Assembly: GCA_964416665.1 (NCBI GenBank)
Contig: CAYQFA010000023.1
Location: 1-14,359 of the forward strand
DNA: 14,359 nt
Origin: JAKAGE01 sp964416665
Lineage (GTDB): Bacteria; Patescibacteriota; Minisyncoccia; UBA6257; 2-01-FULL-56-20
Direction of reading: 5' to 3'
Numbering within the stretch: the first letter of the stretch is position 1; every line of letters starts with the position of its first letter. Position numbers and translations under genes: made by a program. Under the pieces are notes generated by a model that saw only the letters and a program-made list of their open reading frames with translations, was not told where the DNA came from and did no database searches. Below, piece after piece: positions 5,829 through 12,134 of the stretch.

Positions 5829-6863
5829 TTATTGACCCGGCGTGGGCGGAATTGGCGATGTCGGCGTTGGCGCCGGCGCCGGTATCATCGGCGCGGCACT
5901 TGCCCCGGTACTTGACGCAGTGGAGGTCGGTGTTCCCGAAACCGCCGGGGGTGCGATCAGCGAAACGCCGTTGACCTCTGTGAGTGTAATAGCGGCAATT
6001 CCCGGCGTGTAGGTTCCGCCGAACGGCACGGTCGTCGTCGCTCCGACGAGCGGACTCATGAGCGTCGCTACTTTCGGATCTTTCGAATTCAGCACGCGCA
6101 CTCTTGCGCCATTGGGCGTCGTGATCACATAGGATCCGGTGGAGCCGGAAACCAAACCGACGAGCATCGTCGTGGAAGTGGGAGTCGTTGCGGAACCGGT
6201 CGGGATCGCGTAGAACGACAGGTCGAGGGCAAGTTCCTGATTTGCCGTGGTGGCAGACGCAACCTCCGCGGTAAGCGCCGTCGTTGAAGCGTCAAGCTGG
6301 TTTTGGAGGGTTGAAACCTGCGTGGAAACACCCGTACTTTGCGCCGTCAACATCGAAACCTGACCCGAGAGGCCTCGGTTTGCCAAAAAGAGATATACGG
6401 CGAGTGCGCCAAAGACGATCATCAATATGCCGAGAAGGATCTCGGTGGTGATTGGGCCTCGTGACGATGAACGGACAGCCGGGGCCTGATAGCTCGTTGC
6501 TCCCGGCGCCACATTCGGCGTCAGAAATTTTTTTGTCGACTCGGCGCGGGTGTCGATCGGTTTCGTCGCGGACATGGAGACCACCTTATCGGACGCCGAG
6601 ACGAGATCGCTCACGCGGATCGTCTGGGGTTCGATCTTCGCGGTGGAAATCGGTTTTGGTCCGGTTGCCATGGCGGACGGCGACGACGCGCTCACCGCCA
6701 TCGGCTGCGCCGCAGCAACGGCCGGCGACTGGATTTTTTTCAATGTGTCATCGACATCAACCGACTGCCATCCCGCGGCGACCAACGTCGCCTTGATGGT
6801 TTCCCCCGAGACTCCCGCCTTGAGTTGGGAGGTGATATATTCAACGAGCTGATCTTGAACCAT
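5829..6863 (-). CDS. Membrane-anchored coiled-coil protein with N-terminal helical domain
   Basis: 344 aa, function unknown. Residues 1-44 (MVQDQLVEYITSQLKAGVSG, ETIKATLVAAGWQSVDVDDTL) form a small UBA/CUE-like helical domain. This Q-L-x-x-G-x-s-x-e-x-I-x-x-x-L-x-x-x-G-W pattern is common at the start of Patescibacteria membrane proteins. A low-complexity Ala/Ser/Pro linker leads to one TM helix at about 140-162 (ILLGILMIVFGALAVYLFL). A coiled coil at about 164-218 is rich in Thr/Ser/Gln, then comes a beta-rich part (YVITTPNGARVRVLNS, VPFGGTYTPGIAAITLTEV) and a Pro/Thr/Ser tail. The topology suggests a cytoplasmic N-terminus and an outside C-terminus. The start at 6863 is chosen because the longer frame (6998) runs back through the promoter and adds unrelated residues; the -10 box TTTAAT ends 7 nt before this ATG. 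Confidence 0.8.
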   Translation of the reverse strand: MVQDQLVEYITSQLKAGVSGETIKATLVAAGWQSVDVDDTLKKIQSPAVAAAQPMAVSASSPSAMATGPKPISTAKIEPQTIRVSDLVSASDKVVSMSATKPIDTRAESTKKFLTPNVAPGATSYQAPAVRSSSRGPITTEILLGILMIVFGALAVYLFLANRGLSGQVSMLTAQSTGVSTQVSTLQNQLDASTTALTAEVASATTANQELALDLSFYAIPTGSATTPTSTTMLVGLVSGSTGSYVITTPNGARVRVLNSKDPKVATLMSPLVGATTTVPFGGTYTPGIAAITLTEVNGVSLIAPPAVSGTPTSTASSTGASAAPMIPAPAPTPTSPIPPTPGQ

Positions 6864-6870
6864 GATTGTT

Positions 6871-6900
6871 ATTAAATAATAATTAAAATTTTGTTGACAA
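6871..6900 (-). promoter_or_regulatory. Promoter for the gene at 6863 (leaderless)
   Basis: On the minus strand TTGTCA (6895-6900), an 18-bp AT-rich spacer and TTTAAT (6871-6876), then 7 nt to the ATG. No SD is present. The gap between this gene and the upstream one (6864-6979) holds nothing else recognisable. Confidence 0.55.
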
Positions 6901-6979
6901 TGTTCGTTCGACGTTTTTGTTACTTTAATTGTACTCCATCGCCCGCTCGCGCAATAGGCGAGAAATGCACAGGGGGTTT

Positions 6980-7858
6980 TTATCGAGTATTTGCCCATCG
7001 ACCCAGCTCAAGAGACTGCGCTACGCCATGCCAGGCGAAAAAGATCACGGCGAGCACAATGAGAACCAACGCTACGACGCCGACCACAACGCATGCCTTA
7101 ACAAATCCCCCGCCCGGCGCCGCTTGTGCTTCAGCGAGCTCCGGCTTGAGTGCCTTCAGGTTGTTGTAAATGTTATAGCCAAAGATGGCGGTGAAAGGCG
7201 TGGTGAACAGAGTCAATATCATTGAGGCGATATTCCCCGCAGTTCTTCCCATAGTGGGCAAGGTCAACCATTGCACGATTGCGGCGGCCATCATGACGAA
7301 GATGCCCATCAGCAACACCCTTCCCACCACGGCCCACCAATATCCCCGGATATAGTCCTTGCTTTGCCGCAACGCATCAATACCGCGCCGTCGCTCGATC
7401 ACAAAAATATAACTCACGAACGAGAATGCGAAGATCAACCAGATCCCCGGTATGACCAGCATGATGAACCCGCCCACCGTGGCGAAGATCTGCAAAATGA
7501 CAAGCCATGCGAACGGCAGAACCCACGGCAAGGCAGCCTTGTACGAATCATCGACGTCCGTCTTGTTTTGGATCGAAAAAATAATGGGTAAAATATTGAA
7601 AACCGACATAAGCCATCCCAGGCAAAGGACGACCCTTGCGAGCCCGGAGGAAAACGGAAGATGAAGGTCCGAGAGCGTATAGCCGAGGATCGTGACGAGC
7701 ACCGGCAACAGCACGATCTTTATAAGCAGAGCAAAGCGCTCCTGATAAAGCTCCCACGTATCGCTGAAAAGCGAGCTGATCGGATTGAGGCTCAGCTTTG
7801 CCTTGATCTGATGAGCGACGCTCTTATTGTCCGCGCTTTCCATGGTGTTGTTTTCCAT
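6980..7858 (-). CDS. Multi-pass membrane protein, DUF975/GDPD-membrane-domain-like
   Basis: A 292-aa hydrophobic protein with about six to seven membrane segments: LLIKIVLLPVLVTILGY, VLCLGWLMSVFNILPIIFS, FAWLVILQIFATVGGFIM followed by LVIPGIWLIFAFSFVSYIFV, VGRVLLMGIFVMMAAAIVQ, MILTLFTTPFTAIFGYNIY and VVVGVVALVLIVLAVIFF. The cytoplasmic loop ERRRGIDALRQSKDYIRGYWW between helices resembles the 'G-x-x-AL-x-x-S' loop seen in the DUF975 and glycerophosphodiester phosphodiesterase membrane-domain superfamily, whose biochemical role is mostly unknown. No catalytic residues are evident. Start candidates are 7858 (MENNTMESADNK), 7843 and 7882; 7858 is favoured because a TATACT box ends 8 nt before it. 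AGGGG also precedes the ATG, but only 2 nt away, which is too close for a typical SD. Confidence 0.78.
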   Translation of the reverse strand: MENNTMESADNKSVAHQIKAKLSLNPISSLFSDTWELYQERFALLIKIVLLPVLVTILGYTLSDLHLPFSSGLARVVLCLGWLMSVFNILPIIFSIQNKTDVDDSYKAALPWVLPFAWLVILQIFATVGGFIMLVIPGIWLIFAFSFVSYIFVIERRRGIDALRQSKDYIRGYWWAVVGRVLLMGIFVMMAAAIVQWLTLPTMGRTAGNIASMILTLFTTPFTAIFGYNIYNNLKALKPELAEAQAAPGGGFVKACVVVGVVALVLIVLAVIFFAWHGVAQSLELGRWANTR

Positions 7859-7866
7859 ATCCCCTA

Positions 7867-7872
7867 AGTATA
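7867..7872 (-). promoter_or_regulatory. Candidate -10 box for membrane protein gene
   Basis: TATACT on the minus strand, 8 nt before the ATG at 7858. No strong -35 is seen at 16-18 bp. The spacing again predicts a leaderless or nearly leaderless message. Read-through from tRNA-Asp upstream is possible. Confidence 0.4.
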
Positions 7873-7914
7873 ACAAATCCACGATAATTTACCGCTTGTG
7901 CCTTTGTTTATCTG

Positions 7915-7989
7915 CGCGGCCGACCGGACTTGAACCGGCAACCCCCGCCGTGACAGGGCGGTGCTCTAACCAAATTGAGCTACGACCGC
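7915..7989 (-). tRNA. tRNA-Asp (GUC)
   Basis: A complete cloverleaf on the minus strand. The acceptor GCGGTCG pairs with CGGCCGC (one G-U), the D-arm is GCTC/GAGC, the anticodon arm CCGCC-CTGTCAC-GGCGG (anticodon GUC, + strand 7952-7954), and the T-arm GCCGG-TTCAAGT-CCGGT. The discriminator base is G, as expected for Asp. CCA is not encoded. Confidence 0.95.
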
Positions 7990-8007
7990 ATTCGCTGCTC
8001 CTTGGAA

Positions 8008-8036
8008 ATTCTATATTTTCTAGGGAGATAAATCAA
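8008..8036 (-). promoter_or_regulatory. Promoter for tRNA-Asp
   Basis: On the minus strand TTGATT (8031-8036), a 17-bp spacer and TAGAAT (8008-8013), with a +1 expected near 8001, about 12 nt before the tRNA. It lies immediately after the ligA stop, so tRNA-Asp need not depend on ligA read-through. Confidence 0.55.
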
Positions 8037-8037
8037 C

Positions 8038-10140
8038 TTAACTCTTCATCAGCGCCAAGAACTCTTTCTCATTGATGGTCGCGACGCCAAGCTTTTTCGC
8101 CTTTTCATACTTCGATCCCGGTTCGGCGCCGACAACAACATAGCTTGTTTTTTTGCTTACCGATTCCGAGGGATCGCCGCCGAGCGCGCGGATCTTCTCC
8201 TTCGCTTCCTCGCGACTCATCGATTCCAAACTGCCGGTGATGACGAAAGACTTCCCCTCCAGCGTACCCGCGGCGGCGCGCGGCGCCATAGAAACTTCCA
8301 CTCCCGCTCTTTCGAGCCGTTCCAAGAGCTCCGTGTTGCGACGCTCGTGGAACCAGTCATGAATACTTTGCGCCACCTTCGGACCAATGTCCGGCACCTC
8401 CTGCAATGATTCCACGGAAAGATCCTCGAACGTCTTCGCGATATCCCTGATCGCAACCAATCCCTTCGCGTGCGGAAAATCAAGATGCTTTGCAAGCGCA
8501 ACCGCCGTCTCTTCGCCAATGTGCAAAATACCGAGCGCATAGAGAAACCGCGGCAGCGTAACACGACACTTCTCCGCAACCTCGCGGACGATATTCTCCG
8601 CCGATCTCTCACCGAACCGCTCGAGCGCTTCAATGTCCCCTTTCTGCAATGTGAAAATGTCCGCCGCGTCGGAGATCAGCCCTTCATCCAAAAACTTGTC
8701 GATGATCTTCGGGCCAAGCCCGTCGATATTGAACGCGCCTCGCGAAACGAAATGATAGAGCGCCTCGCGATGCTGGGCGGCGCACATGCGCGACGAGCAG
8801 CGGCTGATCGCGCCATCGCGGACCACGGGCGAATCGTCAACCGGACAACGCGTCGGCATGTGGAACGGCTTTTCTTTTCCTGTGCGCAGGTCGGTAAGCA
8901 CGCCCGTTATCTGCGGGATGACGTCGCCCGCGCGTGAAACGATCACCGTATCACCGATCCTCAGACCCAGCCGCTTGATCTCGTCGGCGTTATGGAGCGA
9001 CGCATGCGTGATCGTCACGCCACCCACATTCACCGGACGCATCACCGCCACCGGCGTGAGCGCGCCCGTACGCCCCACCTGCACCTTGATGTCTTCCACC
9101 ACGGTCGTCGCCTCGCGCGGCGAGAACTTGTACGCGATCCCCGCGCGCGGCGCCTTGCCGATGATCCCCGCGCGCGCGAACAACGCATTGTCATTCACGA
9201 AGATCACCGTACCATCCACTTCATAATCGAGCTTCTCGCGATGCGTCACCCAATGGTCACGAAAGGCAAACGCCTCTTTTATGTTCTTCGCCGGCCGATT
9301 GTTGGGATTGATCTTGAACCCGAACGCGGCAAGGATCTGGTGCTCCTGTTCGTGCGTCTTCTGCCCAAGATCGGTGACGACGTCATACTGGAAAGAATCC
9401 AAGCGACGGCCCGCCGTTACCGCAGGGTCAAGCTGGCGGATCGAACCCGCCGCGACGTTGCGCGGATTGGCGTAAAGCTTCCCGCCGGTCCGCTCCTGCT
9501 CCTTATTGATCTTCTCGAATTCCTTTTTTGTGAGGAACACTTCGCCACGAACGATCAGATATTTCGGCGCAAGTTCGTAGTCGGTCGGCTTCAAACCGAA
9601 TTTTGTAAGCGCCACCGCCGCATCCTCCGGCGCAGCGATATGCAACGGGATTGCCTCGATCGTCCGCAGGTTCTGCGTGACATCCTCGCCGATGATCCCG
9701 TCGCCACGCGTCGAGCCGCGTGCAAAAACGCCGTCCTTGTATTCCAGCTCGATCGCCAAGCCGTCGATCTTCAGCTCGCAATAGAAAGGATCGGTACCGG
9801 CGGCCGTACGCTCGCCCACCGGCCGGCCAAGATAGTTCTCCAAGCGCAACAACCACGCCTGCATGTCCTCCTCGGAAAATGCGTCGTTGAGCGACGTCAT
9901 CCGCTCCGTGTGCCGCACCTTCGCGAACTCCCTGAGCGGCTTGCCCGCCACGCGCTGGGTCGGCGAATCCGGTGTGACGAACTCAGGAAATTCCGTCTCA
10001 AGATCGAACAGTTCCTTTTTGAGCGAGTCGAGCGCGGTATCGGAGATCTCTGAACGATCCAAAACGTGATACGCGTAGCGAAATTTGTTGATCTCCTTTT
10101 TCAGTTTTTCGATGCGCACTTTGGCGTCTTCCTTTTTCAT
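8038..10140 (-). CDS. ligA: NAD-dependent DNA ligase LigA
   Basis: A 700-aa NAD+-dependent ligase that seals nicks in replication and repair. Domain order is complete. The Ia domain (RYAYHVLDRSEISDTALDSL; SPTQRVAGKPL) binds NMN. The adenylation domain has K124 in CELKIDGLAIE, then RGSTRGDGIIGEDVTQN, RGEVFLTKKEF, YANPRNVAAGSIRQLD and YKFSP. The OB fold has VGRTGALTPVAVMRPVNVGG, GDTVIVSRAGDVIPQI. A Zn finger, tandem HhH motifs (FNIDGLGPKIIDKF, FGERSAENI, IGEETA, VPDIGPKVAQSI) and a C-terminal BRCT domain (about 623-700, GKSFVITGSLESMSREEAKE) follow. The Zn finger reads C432-PV-D435…C448…C453, so the usual second Cys is Asp. The start at 10140 (MKKEDAKVRIEKLKKEI) is used because longer frames extend into the upstream gene. 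It lies 22 nt after the pilin-like gene with only a weak AAGG, suggesting an operon. Confidence 0.96.
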   Translation of the reverse strand: MKKEDAKVRIEKLKKEINKFRYAYHVLDRSEISDTALDSLKKELFDLETEFPEFVTPDSPTQRVAGKPLREFAKVRHTERMTSLNDAFSEEDMQAWLLRLENYLGRPVGERTAAGTDPFYCELKIDGLAIELEYKDGVFARGSTRGDGIIGEDVTQNLRTIEAIPLHIAAPEDAAVALTKFGLKPTDYELAPKYLIVRGEVFLTKKEFEKINKEQERTGGKLYANPRNVAAGSIRQLDPAVTAGRRLDSFQYDVVTDLGQKTHEQEHQILAAFGFKINPNNRPAKNIKEAFAFRDHWVTHREKLDYEVDGTVIFVNDNALFARAGIIGKAPRAGIAYKFSPREATTVVEDIKVQVGRTGALTPVAVMRPVNVGGVTITHASLHNADEIKRLGLRIGDTVIVSRAGDVIPQITGVLTDLRTGKEKPFHMPTRCPVDDSPVVRDGAISRCSSRMCAAQHREALYHFVSRGAFNIDGLGPKIIDKFLDEGLISDAADIFTLQKGDIEALERFGERSAENIVREVAEKCRVTLPRFLYALGILHIGEETAVALAKHLDFPHAKGLVAIRDIAKTFEDLSVESLQEVPDIGPKVAQSIHDWFHERRNTELLERLERAGVEVSMAPRAAAGTLEGKSFVITGSLESMSREEAKEKIRALGGDPSESVSKKTSYVVVGAEPGSKYEKAKKLGVATINEKEFLALMKS

Positions 10141-10162
10141 AAATAGTAACAACCTTGCCGTA

Positions 10163-10627
10163 CTACTGATTCGTTGACGTACTGTTCGTAAGCATGAGCG
10201 CGAACGCACGGCGGGAATTCAGCGACGACCCGAGTGTCGTAGCGGAAATTGTGGTGGATGCGTCGCTACAAATAGAGGGGTCGCCGTTCGCGTCATAACA
10301 CGTCACCGCCACCGTGGCGCCGTTTGAGAACGTCGACGTTGGATAATCACCGATTCCCTCTTCAACATTCGGACAGCGCGCTTCCTGTGTGCAGTAAAAA
10401 TCAAAAAGCGTCCATTCCACGCCGGAATCCGCGGCGAAAATGGCCTTTGCGGAATTTTCCGAGTCGGTCGAAGCGCGAAGCTGATAGAGCATGAGAAAAC
10501 CCGCCACTGCCGTAGCGCCCAAGATCGCGCCGCTGATCGAAAGAACCGCCGTAAGCATCGCCTGTCCGGAACGGACGTCCACAACACTCCGGCCCGACCG
10601 GCCCGATGATATCCCTCGCCATTTCAT
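10163..10627 (-). CDS. PilX-like minor pilin / type IV pilus assembly protein
   Basis: 154 aa. A short basic leader ends RSG-Q (residues 19-22), resembling a prepilin peptidase site, followed by a hydrophobic helix (AMLTAVLSISGAILGATAVA, GFLMLYQL). SENSAKAIFAADSGVEWTLFDFY follows, read as SENSAKAIFAADSG then VEWTLFDFY. The 'A-x-x-A-D-S-G-x-E' stretch after the helix is the signature of PilX/PulK-type minor pilins of type IV pili. The canonical Glu at +5 of the mature pilin is absent. Four cysteines (79, 85, 110, 120) could form disulfides. It is upstream of ligA (22 nt) and divergent from the HIT gene. The start at 10627 is preferred: a perfect TATAAT ends 6 nt before it, and longer frames would run through the HIT promoter and coding sequence. 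Confidence 0.78.
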   Translation of the reverse strand: MKWRGISSGRSGRSVVDVRSGQAMLTAVLSISGAILGATAVAGFLMLYQLRASTDSENSAKAIFAADSGVEWTLFDFYCTQEARCPNVEEGIGDYPTSTFSNGATVAVTCYDANGDPSICSDASTTISATTLGSSLNSRRAFALMLTNSTSTNQ

Positions 10628-10633
10628 CCTCTT

Positions 10634-10639
10634 ATTATA
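10634..10639 (-). promoter_or_regulatory. -10 box for pilin-like gene and ligA (leaderless)
   Basis: A perfect TATAAT on the minus strand, 6 nt before the ATG at 10627. A poor -35 candidate, TTACGC, sits 17 bp further (10657-10662). The AGAGG between the box and the ATG touches the start codon and is too close to act as an SD. Confidence 0.5.
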
Positions 10640-10667
10640 CCCTAGCGTGGCGCGGGGCGTAATAGAG

Positions 10668-10673
10668 TATAAT
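10668..10673 (+). promoter_or_regulatory. -10 box for HIT gene (leaderless)
   Basis: A perfect TATAAT with 6 nt to the ATG at 10680. No -35 match is visible. It faces away from the minus-strand TATAAT at 10634-10639 with 28 bp between the boxes, so the two polymerase footprints must overlap. Confidence 0.55.
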
Positions 10674-10679
10674 AGAATC

Positions 10680-11132
10680 ATGGCTGATTGCATTTTCTGC
10701 AACATCGCAAGCGGCACGGCACCGGCGCATAAAATATGGGAAAGCGAGAGCCATCTCGCCTTCCTTTCGATCTTCCCCAACACCGAAGGCGTGACCGTCG
10801 TCATCCCTAAAAAACATTATCCTTCATATGTGTTCGATCTGCAGGACTCCGTACTTGCAGATCTTATGTTCGCGACGAAGAAAGTGGCGAAACTTCTCGA
10901 CGCCAAGTTGGACGATGTCGGTCGGACGGCGGCAGTCTTCGAGGGTTTCGGCGTGGATCACGTGCACGCGAAACTGTTCCCTATGCACGGCACAAAAATG
11001 ACAGGATGGAAACCGATCGAATCAAAAGTAGAAAAATATTTTGACCGTTACGAAGGATATATTTCCTCGCACGATTATAAACGGGCGGACGACGAGGCGT
11101 TGGAAGAATTGGCAAAGAAAGTGCGGGAATAA
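10680..11132 (+). CDS. HIT-family nucleotide hydrolase/transferase
   Basis: A 150-aa HIT (histidine triad) protein. The family hydrolyses or transfers nucleotide phosphoryl groups such as AMP-lysine, ADP-ribose or Ap4A; the substrate here is unknown. The N-terminus MADCIFCNIASGTAPAHKIW is typical of small HIT enzymes, with a CxxC that may bind zinc. VVIPKKHYPS is the usual mid motif. The triad region reads GFGVDHVHAKLFPMHG: H94-V-H96-A-K98, so the central nucleophilic His is kept while the third triad His is Lys. That variant is, as I recall, shared by a HIT subgroup rather than a sign of decay. The start at 10680 fits the family N-terminus and the -10 box 6 nt upstream; the frame is open further upstream but overlaps the opposite gene. 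TAAGGAGG spans the stop but no start follows. Confidence 0.9.
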   Translation: MADCIFCNIASGTAPAHKIWESESHLAFLSIFPNTEGVTVVIPKKHYPSYVFDLQDSVLADLMFATKKVAKLLDAKLDDVGRTAAVFEGFGVDHVHAKLFPMHGTKMTGWKPIESKVEKYFDRYEGYISSHDYKRADDEALEELAKKVRE

Positions 11133-11142
11133 GGAGGCCCTA

Positions 11143-11181
11143 AAAAAGATACACGCCGGAATTCCAATTGGAATTCCGGCG
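11143..11181 (-). terminator. Terminator of the ncRNA: 28-bp perfect palindrome plus U-run
   Basis: 11154-11181 is perfectly self-complementary (CGCCGGAATTCC…GGAATTCCGGCG), a 12-bp stem with a 4-base loop. On the minus strand it is followed by TGTATCTTTTTT. On the plus strand, after HIT, the bases downstream (TTCGTGCCC) are not U-rich, so the intrinsic terminator faces minus; it may still slow HIT transcription. Confidence 0.65.
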
Positions 11182-11365
11182 TTCGTGCCCGATAGGATGA
11201 TGGATAATTGCGGAAGCCGCTTTTGTTTAGCCTAGTCAGAGCTAAACGCAACGACTTCAAGCTGAAGGGAGAAAAGCATCGCTCGCGGCGACACCCTCCG
11301 AAAGAATCTCGATGTGCACGGGATCCCTGCAGCTTAGAACCTGAAATCTTGCCCGCCGGTCCTCT
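11143..11365 (-). ncRNA. Candidate structured ncRNA of about 220 nt, family unknown
   Basis: This gene-free stretch has its own promoter (TTGACT-16-TATAAT) and terminator. Read from about 11365 downward, two adjoining helices form one long bulged stem. GCAAGATTTC (11343-11352) pairs with GAAGTCGTTGC (11248-11258), 10 pairs with one bulged G. AAGCTGCAGGGA (11324-11335) pairs with TCCCTTCAGCTT (11259-11270), 11 of 12. A 7-nt bulge (11336-11342) lies on the 5' side only. Inside, CATCG-type pairing (11276-11281/11310-11315) extends the stem. Then come GTTTAGC/GCTAAAC (11225-11247), GCGG-CTT-CCGC (about 11210-11220) and the terminator hairpin. No SD or convincing ORF is seen. A long bulged stem recalls 6S RNA, but I see no diagnostic sequence for 6S, SRP, RNase P or tmRNA. 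Confidence 0.6.
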
Positions 11366-11371
11366 GACTGT

Positions 11372-11399
11372 ATTATACCGTTTTGCCGGCGAAAGTCAA
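11372..11399 (-). promoter_or_regulatory. Promoter of the candidate ncRNA
   Basis: On the minus strand TTGACT (11394-11399), a 16-bp spacer and a perfect TATAAT (11372-11377). The expected +1 is near 11365. It lies just after the hairpin that follows the gene at 11449, so it marks a separate transcription unit. Confidence 0.65.
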
Positions 11400-11434
11400 C
11401 AAACGTGTTGGCGGCCATTACTGACCGCCAACAC
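11400..11434 (-). terminator. Hairpin terminator candidate after the 11449 gene
   Basis: A perfect 10-bp stem GTGTTGGCGG (11405-11414) / CCGCCAACAC (11425-11434) with a 10-nt loop, followed on the minus strand by GTTTGTT. The U-run is interrupted, so it is a moderate terminator. It directly abuts the -35 of the ncRNA promoter. Confidence 0.5.
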
Positions 11435-11448
11435 AGGGACGTGACACG

Positions 11449-12015
11449 CTAGTGTGATTTCTGCGGCCTTGACGACCACAGGATCACGCCTCGGTACCCC
11501 GTCTCAAGTCGTACCCGCTGATCGATACTCCCAAGAAACCGCTCGTTTTGAATGCCACCATCAAGGTTAGCCCCGGCTTTCGCCAGAACCAGCGCAAGAG
11601 CAGCGATCCGCCATCGTCCCCCGCGAAGGTAAAGTCGGTCACTGAGCACCATCACTCCGGCGTTCAGGCTTGCATTTGCGAATGACGCCGCAAATGGACT
11701 CCTGTTCCCGAAACAACGGGCCCAGCCCTTCTCTACCACATAGTAATTCGTGAGGAATGTTCCATCCTCGCGATACGCTACGGTGGGATGATCCAAATTA
11801 TGCGCGGTGGTATACACATCCACCGACGTAGCCGCACTCAGAACTGTCGGTGACACCCATTTGTGAAGAAAGTCTATAGTATCCGGCTTCTTCTTTTCGG
11901 GCGCCCTCGGCAGATCATCCTGCGTTTGGACTTGAGCGATAGCATGCGTTGGGCTGACTAGGCCCATTGCACAAAACAACGCGGCCACTCGGCAAGCGTT
12001 GAACAGTATGCACAT
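11449..12015 (-). CDS. Exported hypothetical protein
   Basis: 188 aa, function not recognised. Residues 1 to about 28 look like a Sec signal peptide (MCILFNACRVAALFCAMGLV…SPTHAIAQ), followed by a charged Pro/Lys stretch (RAPEKKKPD). The mature part contains VSPTVLSAATSVDVYTTAHN, then LTNYYVVEKGWARCFG and SFANASLNAGVMVLSDRLYL. A hydrophobic helix IAALALVLAKAGANLDGGIQN follows, read as IAALALVLAKAGANLDGG. The layout of a 'D-x-x-x-T' helix, a conserved acidic/Asn region and later small-residue helices resembles small integral or periplasmic families of unknown function; no specific family is claimed. Its start is well supported by an SD, AAGGAG (12022-12027), 6 nt before the ATG, unlike the leaderless genes in this window. 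It is divergent from the lipoprotein gene at 12259. Confidence 0.72.
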   Translation of the reverse strand: MCILFNACRVAALFCAMGLVSPTHAIAQVQTQDDLPRAPEKKKPDTIDFLHKWVSPTVLSAATSVDVYTTAHNLDHPTVAYREDGTFLTNYYVVEKGWARCFGNRSPFAASFANASLNAGVMVLSDRLYLRGGRWRIAALALVLAKAGANLDGGIQNERFLGSIDQRVRLETGYRGVILWSSRPQKSH

Positions 12016-12021
12016 AGTGTT

Positions 12022-12027
12022 CTCCTT
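12022..12027 (-). promoter_or_regulatory. Shine-Dalgarno of the 12015 gene
   Basis: AAGGAG on the minus strand with a 6-nt spacer to the ATG at 12013-12015. It fixes the start codon and contrasts with the SD-less genes to the left. Confidence 0.75.
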
Positions 12028-12030
12028 CTT

Positions 12031-12053
12031 GTACCGTTATGGTACCGCGGTAC
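12031..12053. promoter_or_regulatory. Nested GTACC/GGTAC inverted repeats in the 12015 gene leader
   Basis: GTACC (12031-12035) pairs with GGTAC (12041-12045), and the latter also belongs to a perfect 12-bp palindrome GTACCGCGGTAC (12042-12053). These lie between the predicted +1 (about 12055) and the SD. They could be an operator with three half-sites or alternative 5'-UTR stems controlling the SD. No regulator is identified. Confidence 0.4.
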
Positions 12054-12061
12054 TGCGAAGA

Positions 12062-12090
12062 ATTTTAACATAAAAGACCGTTTTCGTCCA
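12062..12090 (-). promoter_or_regulatory. Promoter for the 12015 gene (extended -10)
   Basis: On the minus strand TGGACG (12085-12090), a 17-bp spacer and TAAAAT (12062-12067) preceded by TGT, an extended -10 motif. It predicts a leader of about 40 nt. Confidence 0.5.
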
Positions 12091-12134
12091 GTTCCGGCCC
12101 GGAATGGGCGTTTCCGGACCCCCGCCCGACGGAT

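Noticed and set aside
8992..10053. 353-codon open frame on the plus strand opposite ligA
   Set aside because: Arg/His-rich shadow of the GC-rich ligA coding sequence; ligA has every family motif on the other strand.
11130..11137. TAAGGAGG at the HIT stop
   Set aside because: No start codon or ORF follows; likely chance overlap with the stop codon.
11143..11399. tmRNA, SRP RNA or RNase P RNA identity for the ncRNA
   Set aside because: No TTCGA T-arm plus tag frame, no GGAAGCAGC-type SRP loop and no RNase P conserved regions were found.
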